Shown: piece by piece, positions 8,088 through 16,934 of the stretch | Layout: each line of letters opens with the position of its first letter | Numbering within the stretch: position 1 is the stretch's first letter | NCBI RefSeq assembly: GCF_024758705.1 | Contig: NZ_CP096971.1 | Span: forward strand, 1,674,001 to 1,738,000 | Direction: 5' to 3' | Source: Sphingomonas sp. SUN019 | GTDB lineage: Bacteria > Pseudomonadota > Alphaproteobacteria > Sphingomonadales > Sphingomonadaceae | DNA length: 64,000 nucleotides | Program-made: the position numbers and the translations under genes | The notes under the pieces: model-generated | What the model saw: the letters and a program-made list of their open reading frames with translations, nothing else | The model's database searches: none | Told to the model about the DNA's origin: nothing

Positions 8088-9458
8088 ATGGCCAGCACGA
8101 CGATCGATCCTGCACTTGATGGCGCGGAGCCGAGGCTGAGCCGCGGCGCGATGATCGCGTGGGGTGTCGGGACGCTCGGCCCGGTAACTGTGCTGACCGC
8201 GACTAATGCGCTGCTGCTGCGTTTCCTGACCGACAATTACGGCCTGGCCGCGGGGATGGCGGCGACGCTGATCGCGGTGTCGAAATTCTACGACGCCTTC
8301 GCCGATGTCGCGATGGGGATCGCCAGCGACCGGACGAAGAGCCGCTGGGGGCGCAGGCGGCCGTATCTGATCGGCGGCGCGGTGCTGCTGGCGATATCGC
8401 TGCTGGCGATCTTCGCCGCGCCGTCCTTCGCCGGGGAGACCGCGCGGATCGCATACATGGCGCTGATCCTGATCTTCTACGCCACCGCTTATACCGTGTT
8501 CAACGTGCCCTATATGGCGATGCCGGGCGAGATGACGCGCAATTACCATGAGCGCACCGAACTGATGCGCTGGCGGGTATATGGCGTCGGCCTGGCGATC
8601 ATCATCGCGAGCGCGGCCGGGCCGAAACTGCTCGACTGGTTCGGGGGTGGCGAGGACGCCTATGCCAAGATGGCGCTGGTGTTCGTGCCGATCGTGATCG
8701 GCGCAGGCATGATCGCCTTCTTCGGCACCGCGCACGCCCCCTCGACCGAACGCACCGCGATGCATCACGGCATCGGTGAACAAATCCGCTCGGCTGCGGC
8801 GAACCGGCCGTTCGTGGTGCTGGTGATCGTGAAGTTCATCACGCTGATGTCGCTCGGCACGCAATCGATCTTCCCGTTCTTCTTCCAGCGCATCCTGGGC
8901 GTGTCGAACGGGGTGCTCGGCACGTATTTCCTGTGCCAGTCGGCGATGTTCCTGATTGCGCCGTCACTGTGGCTGTGGTGCTCGAAGCGGATCGGCAAGA
9001 AGCGCACGTTCCTGGTCGCGCTGGCGATCAGCCTGCCGGTGTGGCTCAGCTGGATGCTGGCGGCGCAGGGCGAGCCGTTGTGGATGGTCTATCTGCGCGG
9101 GGTCGTCATCGGCATCAGCGGCAGCGGCGTCATCCTGATGGGCCAGTCGATGCTGCCCGACACGATGGAATATGATTACCGGCGCACGGGGCTTCGGCGC
9201 GAGGGCGTGTTCGCCGCGCTGTACACGACGGTCGAGAAATTCTCCGGCGCGATCGGCGTAGCGCTGGTCGGCGCGTTGCTCGGGGCATACGGCTATGTCC
9301 AGTCACGCGGCGGCGCGATCGCGCAACCCGAGAGCGCGTTATGGGCGATCCGCATCGCGATGGCCTACGTCCCCGCCGCGATCACGCTGGCGGGAATGAC
9401 GGCGCTGGCGTTCTACGACCTGGAGGAGCGCAAGCTGAACGAGACGGTCCGCGCCTGA
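8088..9458 (+). CDS. MFS transporter, GPH (glycoside-pentoside-hexuronide:cation symporter) type
   Basis: A 456-aa inner-membrane protein with about 12 hydrophobic segments. The KSRWGRRRPYLIGG stretch after the second or third helix matches the conserved loop of GPH/MelB-like symporters, and MPDTMEYDYRRTGLRREG in the C-terminal half also fits that family. The ATG at 8088 follows a good ribosome-binding site (GAGGAG) eight bases upstream. In sphingomonads such transporters often lie in aromatic, terpenoid or glycoside catabolic loci. Its stop directly abuts the stop of the convergent cupin-like gene. Cargo is unknown but is probably the substrate, or a product, of the surrounding catabolic genes. 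Confidence 0.85.
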   Translation: MASTTIDPALDGAEPRLSRGAMIAWGVGTLGPVTVLTATNALLLRFLTDNYGLAAGMAATLIAVSKFYDAFADVAMGIASDRTKSRWGRRRPYLIGGAVLLAISLLAIFAAPSFAGETARIAYMALILIFYATAYTVFNVPYMAMPGEMTRNYHERTELMRWRVYGVGLAIIIASAAGPKLLDWFGGGEDAYAKMALVFVPIVIGAGMIAFFGTAHAPSTERTAMHHGIGEQIRSAAANRPFVVLVIVKFITLMSLGTQSIFPFFFQRILGVSNGVLGTYFLCQSAMFLIAPSLWLWCSKRIGKKRTFLVALAISLPVWLSWMLAAQGEPLWMVYLRGVVIGISGSGVILMGQSMLPDTMEYDYRRTGLRREGVFAALYTTVEKFSGAIGVALVGALLGAYGYVQSRGGAIAQPESALWAIRIAMAYVPAAITLAGMTALAFYDLEERKLNETVRA

Positions 9459-9947
9459 TTAGCGCGCGGGCTTGATCGACAGCGAGACATAGCCGCACGG
9501 GCCGATGCGCCCACCGTGTCCGATCTTCGCGTCAGTATCCTCGAACAGCAGCACCGACCCCGGCTTCATCGGGATCGAGACCTTTGCGGTCTTGAACGTG
9601 AACGACCCGCCGAGCAGGACGAACATCTCCTTGTACGGCGCGGGGTGCAGCGCCAGGTCGACGTCGGCCGCACCGATCACGATCTGGCCAGCGCGATCAC
9701 CTTCCTTGGGCAGATCGATGATGCCGAGCTTCTTGCCGGTCTTCAGCAGCGGCACGATCCGCGCGTCGATGCGCAAGGGCGCCACCGCGGAGTCGCCGTC
9801 GGGACCGGTGAACACGCGGTAGCCGTCGAGATGCGCGAGGTCGGTGGTGAATATGGTCGTCGGCGGACACGTCTTCGCTTTCGCAGAGACGGCGCCCGGC
9901 AGCATCGACGCGAGCAGCGCGGCGGCGATCATCGTGGTTCGGTTCAT
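9459..9947 (-). CDS. Exported cupin-like protein
   Basis: A 162-aa protein with a signal peptide (about residues 1-21, ending AVSA). The mature part looks like a small cupin barrel: KEMFVLLGGSFTFKT followed by PGSVLLFED and a final GHGGRIGPCGYVSLSI. This resembles the second cupin motif region, where a ligand is held by strands. I use the ATG at 9947 because the GGGAGA ribosome-binding site has better spacing to it than to the adjacent ATG at 9950. It lies 82 bases downstream of the TonB-dependent receptor on the same strand and could bind or isomerise the imported compound in the periplasm. No specific activity is claimed. Confidence 0.6.
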   Translation of the reverse strand: MNRTTMIAAALLASMLPGAVSAKAKTCPPTTIFTTDLAHLDGYRVFTGPDGDSAVAPLRIDARIVPLLKTGKKLGIIDLPKEGDRAGQIVIGAADVDLALHPAPYKEMFVLLGGSFTFKTAKVSIPMKPGSVLLFEDTDAKIGHGGRIGPCGYVSLSIKPAR

Positions 9948-10029
9948 CATCTTCTCCCAAAAAGAAATGCGGTCGCGCCGGGATCGGCGCGACCGCATCA
10001 GGCCGTTCATGAAGGTTGCGCGGCCAATC

Positions 10030-12588
10030 TCAGAACTTCGCCCCCAGCGTCAGGCCATATTGCCGGCCGACCGGCAGATAGCCGTTCAGGTCGCCCTGAA
10101 AATCGCTCAATCGCGCATTGACCGAGACGATTTCCGGCGTGTGGTCGTCGGTCAGGTTGTTCACGTACAGCGACGCCGAATACATTCCGTTATCGACGCC
10201 CGCGCGAACGTTCATGATCGTGCGCGGACCATAGTAGCTGATGTTGTTGTTGAAGCCGTACTGCCGGTCCTCATACCGCGCATTGTAGGTCGCGGTCCAT
10301 TTCCAGTCGCCCTGGATCGGCCCTTCCAGATCGACGCCCGCGTTCAACATCCAGTGCGGCGTGCGCGGCACGCTGAGCCCGCCGAGGCGCAGCACGTTCT
10401 TGCTCGTCGTGTTGAGCGGCGGGCCGACCGGATTCAGCGGCGTGCCCGGCGCGGCGACGACGATGCGCGCGGCGCATTGCGGGATCAGGAAGCACGAGGC
10501 GTTCGCCGCGCCGAAATCGAACGCGTCGTCGCCGAATTCCGGATCGGCATGGGCGACGCCCACATTCACGCGTACGCCGTCCGCCAGCTTCGCCGCCAGT
10601 TCGGCCTCGAAACCGTTGGTCTTCACGCTGCCGAAGTTGGTGATGACCAGGCCCGGATTGTTCGGATCGGCGCTGGGGCCGGAGATCTGAATGCCCTTCG
10701 TCTTGATGTGATACAGCGATACGTTGAATTGCAGCCGGTTGTCGAACAGGCTGTTCTTGATGCCGATTTCATAGGTCGTGTTGGTTTCGGGATCATAGCT
10801 GCGGTCGAGGATCGAGGTCGAACGCTGGTTGAACCCGCCCGATTTCAGGCCGTCGGCGATGCTGGCATAGACGTTGGTTCCGGGCGTCACCGCATATTTC
10901 ACGGTCGCGCGGAAATTGTCGTAGCGGAACGTGCGCTCGGCGGGCGTCGTGCCGTTCGGGAACAGATAAGGCGTCGGCGCTGGACCGGTGCAGGTGCCAG
11001 CCGCCACCGTCAGCGTACTGGGGCACGCGACGTTGCGGATGATGATCTGGTCCTTCTTCTGATCGGTGTAGCGATATTCGCCCGACACCGTTAACCCGTC
11101 GAACACGTCGTAATCGGCCGCGACGAACCCCGACAACTGGCGATCGTGCGACAGCGTCTGCGTGATCCGGGTGGTGCTGAGCGCCGCGCCGTCGCTGTAG
11201 CTGTCGCGCGGGAATCCCGGCAGCAACTGCTGCCCCGCCGGAATCGGCGCGCCACCGATGCCGACGATCGTCGTGCCGAACGTCCGGCCCTTGTAATAGA
11301 AGCCGCCTAGCTGCCAGCGGAACGGCTGGTCCTGCGCCGACTGGATACGGAGTTCCTGGCTGAAATCCTTGTTGTTGGTGTTCGATCCGAACAGTTCCTG
11401 CAGGAACAGGACGCCGGGTCCGGGGGTCAGCAGAAACGGAATGCCGCTGCGCCGCGCGATGAAGTCGGTGTAACGCTGCTGATCGATCTTCGTATAGCCG
11501 GTCAACGACGTGATCCTGGCGAAACCGAAATCGTAGCTGACGTTCAAGCTGGCCAGGTTGACCTTGCGATCGTTGCCCGACGCGCCCGCGCCGCCCGGAA
11601 TGGTCGGCACTTCGACGGGATGCTGATCGGGATCGAACCGCCCGCAGAATTCGGCGAAGCCGGTCCCGCTGACGTCCTGCGCGGTTGGTGGGGTCGTCCG
11701 CACGCCGCAGTTCTTGGCGTTGTAGGCGATCGCCGACAGCCCGAACGTATCGACGCCGTAATAGTACGCCGCGCTGACCGAAAATTCCGGCGTCGGCGTG
11801 AAATACAGCGACGCCTGCATGTCGCGCTTCTCGAAGCCGCCGGCCTTGTTGCCGTTGACCTCGTCCTGATAACTGCCGTCGAAATGTTCGTACCCGGCGG
11901 CGACGCGCACGCCGAGCACGTCCTTGATCAGCGGATAGCTCAGCACCCCGGTGAAGCTGTACTGCCCGTCATTGCCGACGAAACCGGTCGCGCTGGCGTG
12001 CGGTTCGGTGATCGAGGGGCGCTTCGATACGTAGTTGATCGCACCCGCGAACGCGTTGCGGCCATAAAGCGCGCTGACCGGCCCCTTCACGACCTCGACC
12101 CGCTCGATATCGATCAGCCCGACGTTGATCGCGGTGTTGTTCGAAATGTAGATGCCGTCCAGGAACACCGAGACGTTGGGGTCGCCGCCGCCGCCGTTCA
12201 GGTTGGTCTGACCGCGGATGATCGGGTTGACGCCGAATTCCGAGCCGCCGCTGGTGATCGACAGGCCCGGCGTCAGATACGAGATGTCGCGCAGGTTGCG
12301 GACGTTCGCATTGGACAGCGCCTGGCTGTTGAACGCGGTGATCGACAGCGGCACGTCCTGTAATCGCTCTTCGCGGTTGCGCGCGGTTACGACGATATCG
12401 CCGGCCCCGGTCGATGGCGGCGTGTCGGCGGCAGGCGCTGGCTCCGTCGTCTGCGTCGTCTGCGCGCCGGGGGCGGTCGCAGGCGCGTCCTGCGCCGCCG
12501 CCAGTCCCGGTGCGGCGAGTGCGAGCATCGCGACCCCCGACAGCAAGGCCTTCTGACCAAAGTTCGGTGAAATCGAGATCGAGCGCAT
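10030..12588 (-). CDS. TonB-dependent outer-membrane receptor
   Basis: An 852-aa outer-membrane receptor. It has a signal peptide ending LAAAQ, a Pro/Thr/Ala-rich linker, and a plug domain beginning IVVTARNREERLQDVPLSI, with the conserved RVEVVKGPVSALYGRNAFAG in the plug. The long beta-barrel ends in a terminal Phe (TLGAKF) as needed for barrel assembly. The ATG at 12588 follows an AGAGGGG ribosome-binding site; longer reading frames to 12756 lack a signal peptide. It is the type abundant in sphingomonads for uptake of aromatic or other hydrophobic compounds rather than a clear siderophore receptor. It is probably co-transcribed with the upstream duplicated hydrolase-fold gene and the downstream cupin gene. 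Confidence 0.92.
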   Translation of the reverse strand: MRSISISPNFGQKALLSGVAMLALAAPGLAAAQDAPATAPGAQTTQTTEPAPAADTPPSTGAGDIVVTARNREERLQDVPLSITAFNSQALSNANVRNLRDISYLTPGLSITSGGSEFGVNPIIRGQTNLNGGGGDPNVSVFLDGIYISNNTAINVGLIDIERVEVVKGPVSALYGRNAFAGAINYVSKRPSITEPHASATGFVGNDGQYSFTGVLSYPLIKDVLGVRVAAGYEHFDGSYQDEVNGNKAGGFEKRDMQASLYFTPTPEFSVSAAYYYGVDTFGLSAIAYNAKNCGVRTTPPTAQDVSGTGFAEFCGRFDPDQHPVEVPTIPGGAGASGNDRKVNLASLNVSYDFGFARITSLTGYTKIDQQRYTDFIARRSGIPFLLTPGPGVLFLQELFGSNTNNKDFSQELRIQSAQDQPFRWQLGGFYYKGRTFGTTIVGIGGAPIPAGQQLLPGFPRDSYSDGAALSTTRITQTLSHDRQLSGFVAADYDVFDGLTVSGEYRYTDQKKDQIIIRNVACPSTLTVAAGTCTGPAPTPYLFPNGTTPAERTFRYDNFRATVKYAVTPGTNVYASIADGLKSGGFNQRSTSILDRSYDPETNTTYEIGIKNSLFDNRLQFNVSLYHIKTKGIQISGPSADPNNPGLVITNFGSVKTNGFEAELAAKLADGVRVNVGVAHADPEFGDDAFDFGAANASCFLIPQCAARIVVAAPGTPLNPVGPPLNTTSKNVLRLGGLSVPRTPHWMLNAGVDLEGPIQGDWKWTATYNARYEDRQYGFNNNISYYGPRTIMNVRAGVDNGMYSASLYVNNLTDDHTPEIVSVNARLSDFQGDLNGYLPVGRQYGLTLGAKF

Positions 12589-12752
12589 GGAATTCCCCTC
12601 TTGGGATGCAATGTGCATCCAGTCCCGTTCGCGCCGATCGGTTGCGTTCTTCTGGGTTCCGCTTTCCGGCTCGGTCTGACCGCCGACGAGAACGGTGCGC
12701 GCACGCTGCACCCGCGAACAGACCCAGTTTGTCCCGCACCGATGACCGAATG

Positions 12753-14438
12753 TCATATCGCGGTAACGAACCGCACCAGTTGCTCCACGAAGCCCGACGC
12801 GGCGTCTATCGCGACTGCATTCGGGGCTAGTGCACGAAGGCGGTCGTCCTGCGCCGAGAGCGGCGTTGCGGGATCGCGCACCAGCAACAATGGCGTCGGC
12901 AACGCCGTCAGCGCCGCCGCGGCGTCATGATCCAGCGCAGCGTGGATCGGATGCGCATAGCTTTGCCGCGCGCGCATCACGTCCATCGTCCAGCGATGCA
13001 GCGGTCGCGCGGAGAAGTCCGCCTCGACGCGTCGCAGCGCTGGCAGCCGCCGGTCGTACCACGGCCAGTATACCTGCGAATCGCGCAACATCAGCCAAGT
13101 GCGATACCAATGTGCCCCATCGGCCTCGATCTCAATCGGCGGCGCGTAATGCGCGCGAAGCGATGCGCGCTCGTCCGCGTCTGGTAACGCAAGCGCCTGC
13201 AGAATCGCCGCGGTCGCGCGGCCGGTATGCGCGAGCGCCAGCGCCACCGACGATCCGAAGCCGATGCCATAGACTGCCGCGCGATCGATCCCGAGCGTGT
13301 CGAGCACGCCCGCCGCCGCATCGGCCAGCGTGGCAACGCTCGGCGGTTCGGCGAACGCATCCGATTCCCCGCTGCCCGGCAGATCGGGGGCGACCACGAA
13401 GAACCGTTCGGCCAGCTGTGCGATCAGCGGTTCGGCTTGTTCCGACGATCCCGGTGCGTCGTGGATCAGCAGCAGCGGGGGCGCGGAACGATCGCCTGCG
13501 TAACGGACATGGATCTGTCCCGTCAGGCCATCCATGAACTGCCGCGCGATGCCGCCCGATGATCCGATCGCGTCGCGGTCCACCGGGGGCAGACCGTCCG
13601 CGCCGTACCGCGCGAACGCTTCGGCGGCGACCTTGCGCTTGCGCTCAAACGATGTGCCGATCGGCGCGATCGCCTGGCCGTCCTTCAGCGGCGGAAAGCG
13701 GTCGAGGTGGGGGTACAGCATGTCGGTTTCGGTCGCGGTGAACACCGCGGGCACCGTCAGTTCGGCGATCGCGGCGATGGCGCGCGCGCCGTAGAAGCTG
13801 GCGGCGCGGTAGGCCGGGGCATAATGTTCCGCGGCCTCGAAGAACATCTGCACCCACAGATGCGTGCTGTGCGGCGGGCCGAGATCATAGGGGTTGAGCT
13901 GTTCGGGCGTGCGATTGGTCCACGGAAACCAGATCGACTGGTCGCGAAACCGGGTCCACGCCTCGGCATAATGCCCGCCCAAGGGCGACGGCGGCATCTT
14001 TTGGAAATAGGTGCCGAAGAAGCGCTCGCACTCCGCGTCGGTAAAGGCGGGCACGCCGTCCAGCACTAGCCCGGTCGTCCGTTCAGGATGGCGCACGCCG
14101 AATTCCAGCGCGATCGCTGCCCCGGTATGCGTCCCGAACACCGGGCAGCGCGGCATATCGATCGCCGACAGCGTCCCGGCCAGCGCATCGGCCAGGTCGG
14201 CCACCACCATCTCGGTCATCGGCAGCGGATCGGACAGGCCGAAGCCCGGCGTGTCGAACGCGAAGACGGTGTGATCGCGCGACAGCCGGTCGATCTCCTT
14301 CATCAACAGCCGCGCATTGGCGGGCGATGAATGGATCAGCACCGCGGGCGGGCCGTCCCCGGCGCGGAAGTAATGCACGCGGCGATTTCCGACCTGCAGG
14401 AAGCGGCGCTTCAAGGCAGGTGCGCCCGCCACGCTCAT
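12753..14438 (-). CDS. Duplicated alpha/beta-hydrolase-fold protein lacking canonical nucleophiles
   Basis: A 561-aa cytoplasmic protein made of two alpha/beta-hydrolase-like halves. Half 1 has VLIHSSPAN, the DTPGFGLSD loop and an elbow GTHTG at residues 102-106, where the usual Ser is His. Half 2 has LLLIHDAPGSS, DLPGSGESD and an elbow GIGFG at residues 391-395, where the Ser is Gly. The usual C-terminal GHF around the catalytic His reads SGF in half 2. Neither half therefore shows a complete Ser-His-Asp triad. It is the first gene of the receptor operon (165 bases upstream of it) and divergent from the EthD operon. It may be a binding protein or use unusual chemistry; function unknown. Confidence 0.75.
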   Translation of the reverse strand: MSVAGAPALKRRFLQVGNRRVHYFRAGDGPPAVLIHSSPANARLLMKEIDRLSRDHTVFAFDTPGFGLSDPLPMTEMVVADLADALAGTLSAIDMPRCPVFGTHTGAAIALEFGVRHPERTTGLVLDGVPAFTDAECERFFGTYFQKMPPSPLGGHYAEAWTRFRDQSIWFPWTNRTPEQLNPYDLGPPHSTHLWVQMFFEAAEHYAPAYRAASFYGARAIAAIAELTVPAVFTATETDMLYPHLDRFPPLKDGQAIAPIGTSFERKRKVAAEAFARYGADGLPPVDRDAIGSSGGIARQFMDGLTGQIHVRYAGDRSAPPLLLIHDAPGSSEQAEPLIAQLAERFFVVAPDLPGSGESDAFAEPPSVATLADAAAGVLDTLGIDRAAVYGIGFGSSVALALAHTGRATAAILQALALPDADERASLRAHYAPPIEIEADGAHWYRTWLMLRDSQVYWPWYDRRLPALRRVEADFSARPLHRWTMDVMRARQSYAHPIHAALDHDAAAALTALPTPLLLVRDPATPLSAQDDRLRALAPNAVAIDAASGFVEQLVRFVTAI

Positions 14439-14515
14439 GCGTGCGACCGGAAAAGCGATTGGTGCGACATGAGTGAACTCCGGGAACTAGCAATCGGCTG
14501 ATGCTTGGTGGCGCT

Positions 14516-14560
14516 CCCGATAAGGGCAATTCGTCGCCGCACGGCCACCCGCTTATCGGG
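14516..14560. promoter_or_regulatory. Inverted repeat CCCGATAAG...CTTATCGGG in divergent promoter region
   Basis: Two perfect nine-base complementary arms at 14516-14524 and 14552-14560, 27 bases apart. They lie in the 241-base gap between the divergent hydrolase-fold gene (start 14438) and the EthD-like gene (start 14680). The position suits an operator for a dimeric regulator acting on both operons, or a hairpin in the leader RNA. No regulator gene is adjacent; the LysR gene at 23535 is the nearest candidate. Confidence 0.4.
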
Positions 14561-14679
14561 TAACTTCGTCAGGATCGATCCGCACGCCGCCACGCCTTTT
14601 AATCAAGTCAGGTCGCGAAGCGTTGCGTCCGTGCCGTCAGGATTTCATGCCTTCGCCACGCCGAGAAACGGGGGAAGTC

Positions 14680-15594
14680 ATGCCGGACACGGCCATCGAT
14701 ACCGAAAACCACGCCCGCATCTGCCGCATCACCTGCGGCTGGAAAAAGCCCGATCTGCCGCTCGACGCGGTGCGGCGCTATTGGCGCGACGTGCACAGCC
14801 CAGCGATCGCACGGCGGCCGGGGATCTGGGAATATCGCCACTATCAGTTCGATGCGGTGCATCCGATCTTCGATTTGGGCGAGGTCGATCAGACGTGCCC
14901 GGCGGACGAACAGCTCATGTGGCTGTCCGACGTGCGCTATGCCGACGGCGCGGCGCTGGCGACCTTCGCCGCCGAACCGGGCGATCAGGTGCGCGGCGAA
15001 TTGCTCGGCGACATCGACCTGATCGTCGACCAGAGCACGACCTACAAAGCCGTCGACGAGATGGCGCATACCCTAGTCGATCGCAGCGCGCTGATCCCGC
15101 CGCAGGGCCGGCCGTCCGCGCCCGCGTTCGGGCTTTTCCTGCGCAGCCGCACCCCCGAAGCCGAGTTCCGCGTCTTCGTGCGCAATCTGGCGCGGCGCTG
15201 GACCGACGCGCCGGGCGTGCTGCGGCTACGCTACAGCCTGCTAGAGGCACCCGACGTCGCCGCCGAACGCGCCGCGGGCTATCCGATCAAGACGCATCCG
15301 CCCGAACGGCAATATCAGGCGTGGATCGATCTCGCACTGGCCAACGAGGATGTGGCGAAGGCGCTGCCGACCGCGGGCCTCGCCGATCATGTCCGCGCGC
15401 TGCACGCCTATCCGGTGGCGGCGAATTACACCTCAAACTATGCGGGCAAACCGACCTTCGTCGGCCTGCGCGGCTTTCCCGCGTGGGACGCGCTGACCGC
15501 GATCGGCGGCTACAATCAGGCGCAACCCGCGATCCTCGGCTGGATGTATGGTCCGGTCGCTGACGGCGTGACGCTGGAGCCGGTCGCGCGATGA
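14680..15594 (+). CDS. EthD-domain (dimeric alpha-beta barrel) protein, duplicated
   Basis: A 304-aa protein. The N-terminal half has RYWRDVHSPAIARRPGIWEY (about residues 30-50), which matches the conserved helix of EthD/ferredoxin-like dimeric alpha-beta barrel proteins. The C-terminal half seems to repeat the fold (FGLFLRS, then LRLRYSLLE and HPPERQYQAWIDL). I use the ATG at 14680, preceded by a GGGGGAAG ribosome-binding site; an upstream ATG at 14647 lacks one. EthD-like proteins act in ether, aromatic or polyketide-like metabolism as small cofactor-free enzymes or accessory proteins. It is the first gene of a three-gene operon with a four-base overlap to the MmgE/PrpD gene. Confidence 0.65.
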   Translation: MPDTAIDTENHARICRITCGWKKPDLPLDAVRRYWRDVHSPAIARRPGIWEYRHYQFDAVHPIFDLGEVDQTCPADEQLMWLSDVRYADGAALATFAAEPGDQVRGELLGDIDLIVDQSTTYKAVDEMAHTLVDRSALIPPQGRPSAPAFGLFLRSRTPEAEFRVFVRNLARRWTDAPGVLRLRYSLLEAPDVAAERAAGYPIKTHPPERQYQAWIDLALANEDVAKALPTAGLADHVRALHAYPVAANYTSNYAGKPTFVGLRGFPAWDALTAIGGYNQAQPAILGWMYGPVADGVTLEPVAR

Positions 15595-16934
15595 CCGTAT
15601 CCGAAACGTTGGCCCGGTTCCTGACGACCGCGACCGCGCCCGAAGGCGTACTGCACGAAGCGAAACGCTTGCTGCTCAATCAGTTGAAGGCGTCGGTGGG
15701 GGCGAAGGAGCATCCTGCGGTTCGTCTCCTACACGACTGGGCGACCGAGCATGGCGGGACAGGGGCGAGCGTGCATTGGTACGGAACGCCGACGACTCCG
15801 CAGGCCGCGGCGATGGTCAACGGCGCGCTGTACGAGGTGCTCGATTTCCACGACACCTACATTCCGTGCTTCATGCACGCGGTGTCCGCGGTGCTGCCCG
15901 CGGTTCTGGCGCTGGCCGAGGCGCGCGGGGCGAGCGGGCGTGACTTGCTCATCGCGCTGGCGCTGGGAGTCGAAGCCGAACTGGCGGTGGCGACGATCCT
16001 GATGCCGACCGGTTATTGCCGCGGTGGCGTGCCCGCGGGGCTGACCGGCGGGGTCGGTGCAGCCGCAGCGTGCTGCGTGCTGGCGGGCCTGGACGAAGCG
16101 CGCACGACGCACGCGCTGGGCATCGCGATGTGCACCGCCTTCGGGCTGTATGCGTCGGTCGGCAGCATGACGCTCAGCTATATCACCGGCGCGACCGCGC
16201 GGAGCGGGCTGTCGGCGTTCGAGCTGGCCGAACGTGGCTTCACCGCGCCCGCCACCGCGTTCGAGGGCGACCGGGGCATGTTCCAGGCGCTGTGCGATGA
16301 AGACGCTGCGAAAATCGCACCGGCGCTCGCCACGCTCGGCCATGAATGGCGGCTGTTCGGGCAGACCTACAAGGTTGTGCCGACCGAGACGATCACCCAC
16401 GGCCCGGTCGAATGCGTGCTGGCCGTCCGCCCACGCGCCGCGGGCCGCACGGTCGATCGGATGACGTTCAAGGTGAACCCGCTGGTCCAATCGATCGCCG
16501 ACGAACGCCGCGACCGTTTCGGCGCGCCCTCTAGTGAAAGCGAGGCGACGTTCGACCTGCGACATTGCGCCGCCGCGGCGTGGCTACGCGGCCGCTTCAC
16601 CACTGCGGAAACGACGGCGGATTGCTATACCGATCCGGCAGTGCTGGCCTTGCGCGACCGGATCGACCTGATCGCCGACGATGCACGCGCGACGTTCGAG
16701 GGGTGTTCGCTGGAAGTCGCCTTCACTGATGGCTCGACCGAGGCGCGCAACGTCGATCATTTCCTCGGCACGCCCGGCGCGCGCGTTCCCGACGCGACGC
16801 TCGGCCAGCTGTTCCGCGATTATGCCGGGGCGCTTCCGCCAGGCCGCGCCGACGCGATCATCGACACCGTCTGGGCGCTCGACACGGTGCCCGGCATCCG
16901 CACGCTGACACACCTGTTGAGGATCGACGCATGA
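15591..16934 (+). CDS. MmgE/PrpD family protein
   Basis: A 447-aa protein of the MmgE/PrpD family (2-methylcitrate dehydratase and related lyases, including cis-aconitate decarboxylase and iminodisuccinate epimerase relatives). Seen features are an N-terminal helical domain with HEAKRLLLNQLKASVGA, a VNGALYEVLDFHDTY motif near residue 80, and the C-terminal part with VNPLVQSI and the TFEGCSLEV strand. The length is typical. It overlaps its neighbours on both sides by four bases (ATGA), so it is tightly coupled to the EthD-like protein and the hydrolase. A dehydratase or isomerase step on an organic acid is likely, but 2-methylcitrate itself is not indicated because prpB and prpC are absent. 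Confidence 0.85.
   Translation: MTVSETLARFLTTATAPEGVLHEAKRLLLNQLKASVGAKEHPAVRLLHDWATEHGGTGASVHWYGTPTTPQAAAMVNGALYEVLDFHDTYIPCFMHAVSAVLPAVLALAEARGASGRDLLIALALGVEAELAVATILMPTGYCRGGVPAGLTGGVGAAAACCVLAGLDEARTTHALGIAMCTAFGLYASVGSMTLSYITGATARSGLSAFELAERGFTAPATAFEGDRGMFQALCDEDAAKIAPALATLGHEWRLFGQTYKVVPTETITHGPVECVLAVRPRAAGRTVDRMTFKVNPLVQSIADERRDRFGAPSSESEATFDLRHCAAAAWLRGRFTTAETTADCYTDPAVLALRDRIDLIADDARATFEGCSLEVAFTDGSTEARNVDHFLGTPGARVPDATLGQLFRDYAGALPPGRADAIIDTVWALDTVPGIRTLTHLLRIDA

Noticed and set aside
15591..16934. 2-methylcitrate cycle
   Set aside because: Only a PrpD-family gene is present; prpB, prpC and a propionyl-CoA synthetase are missing from the neighbourhood.
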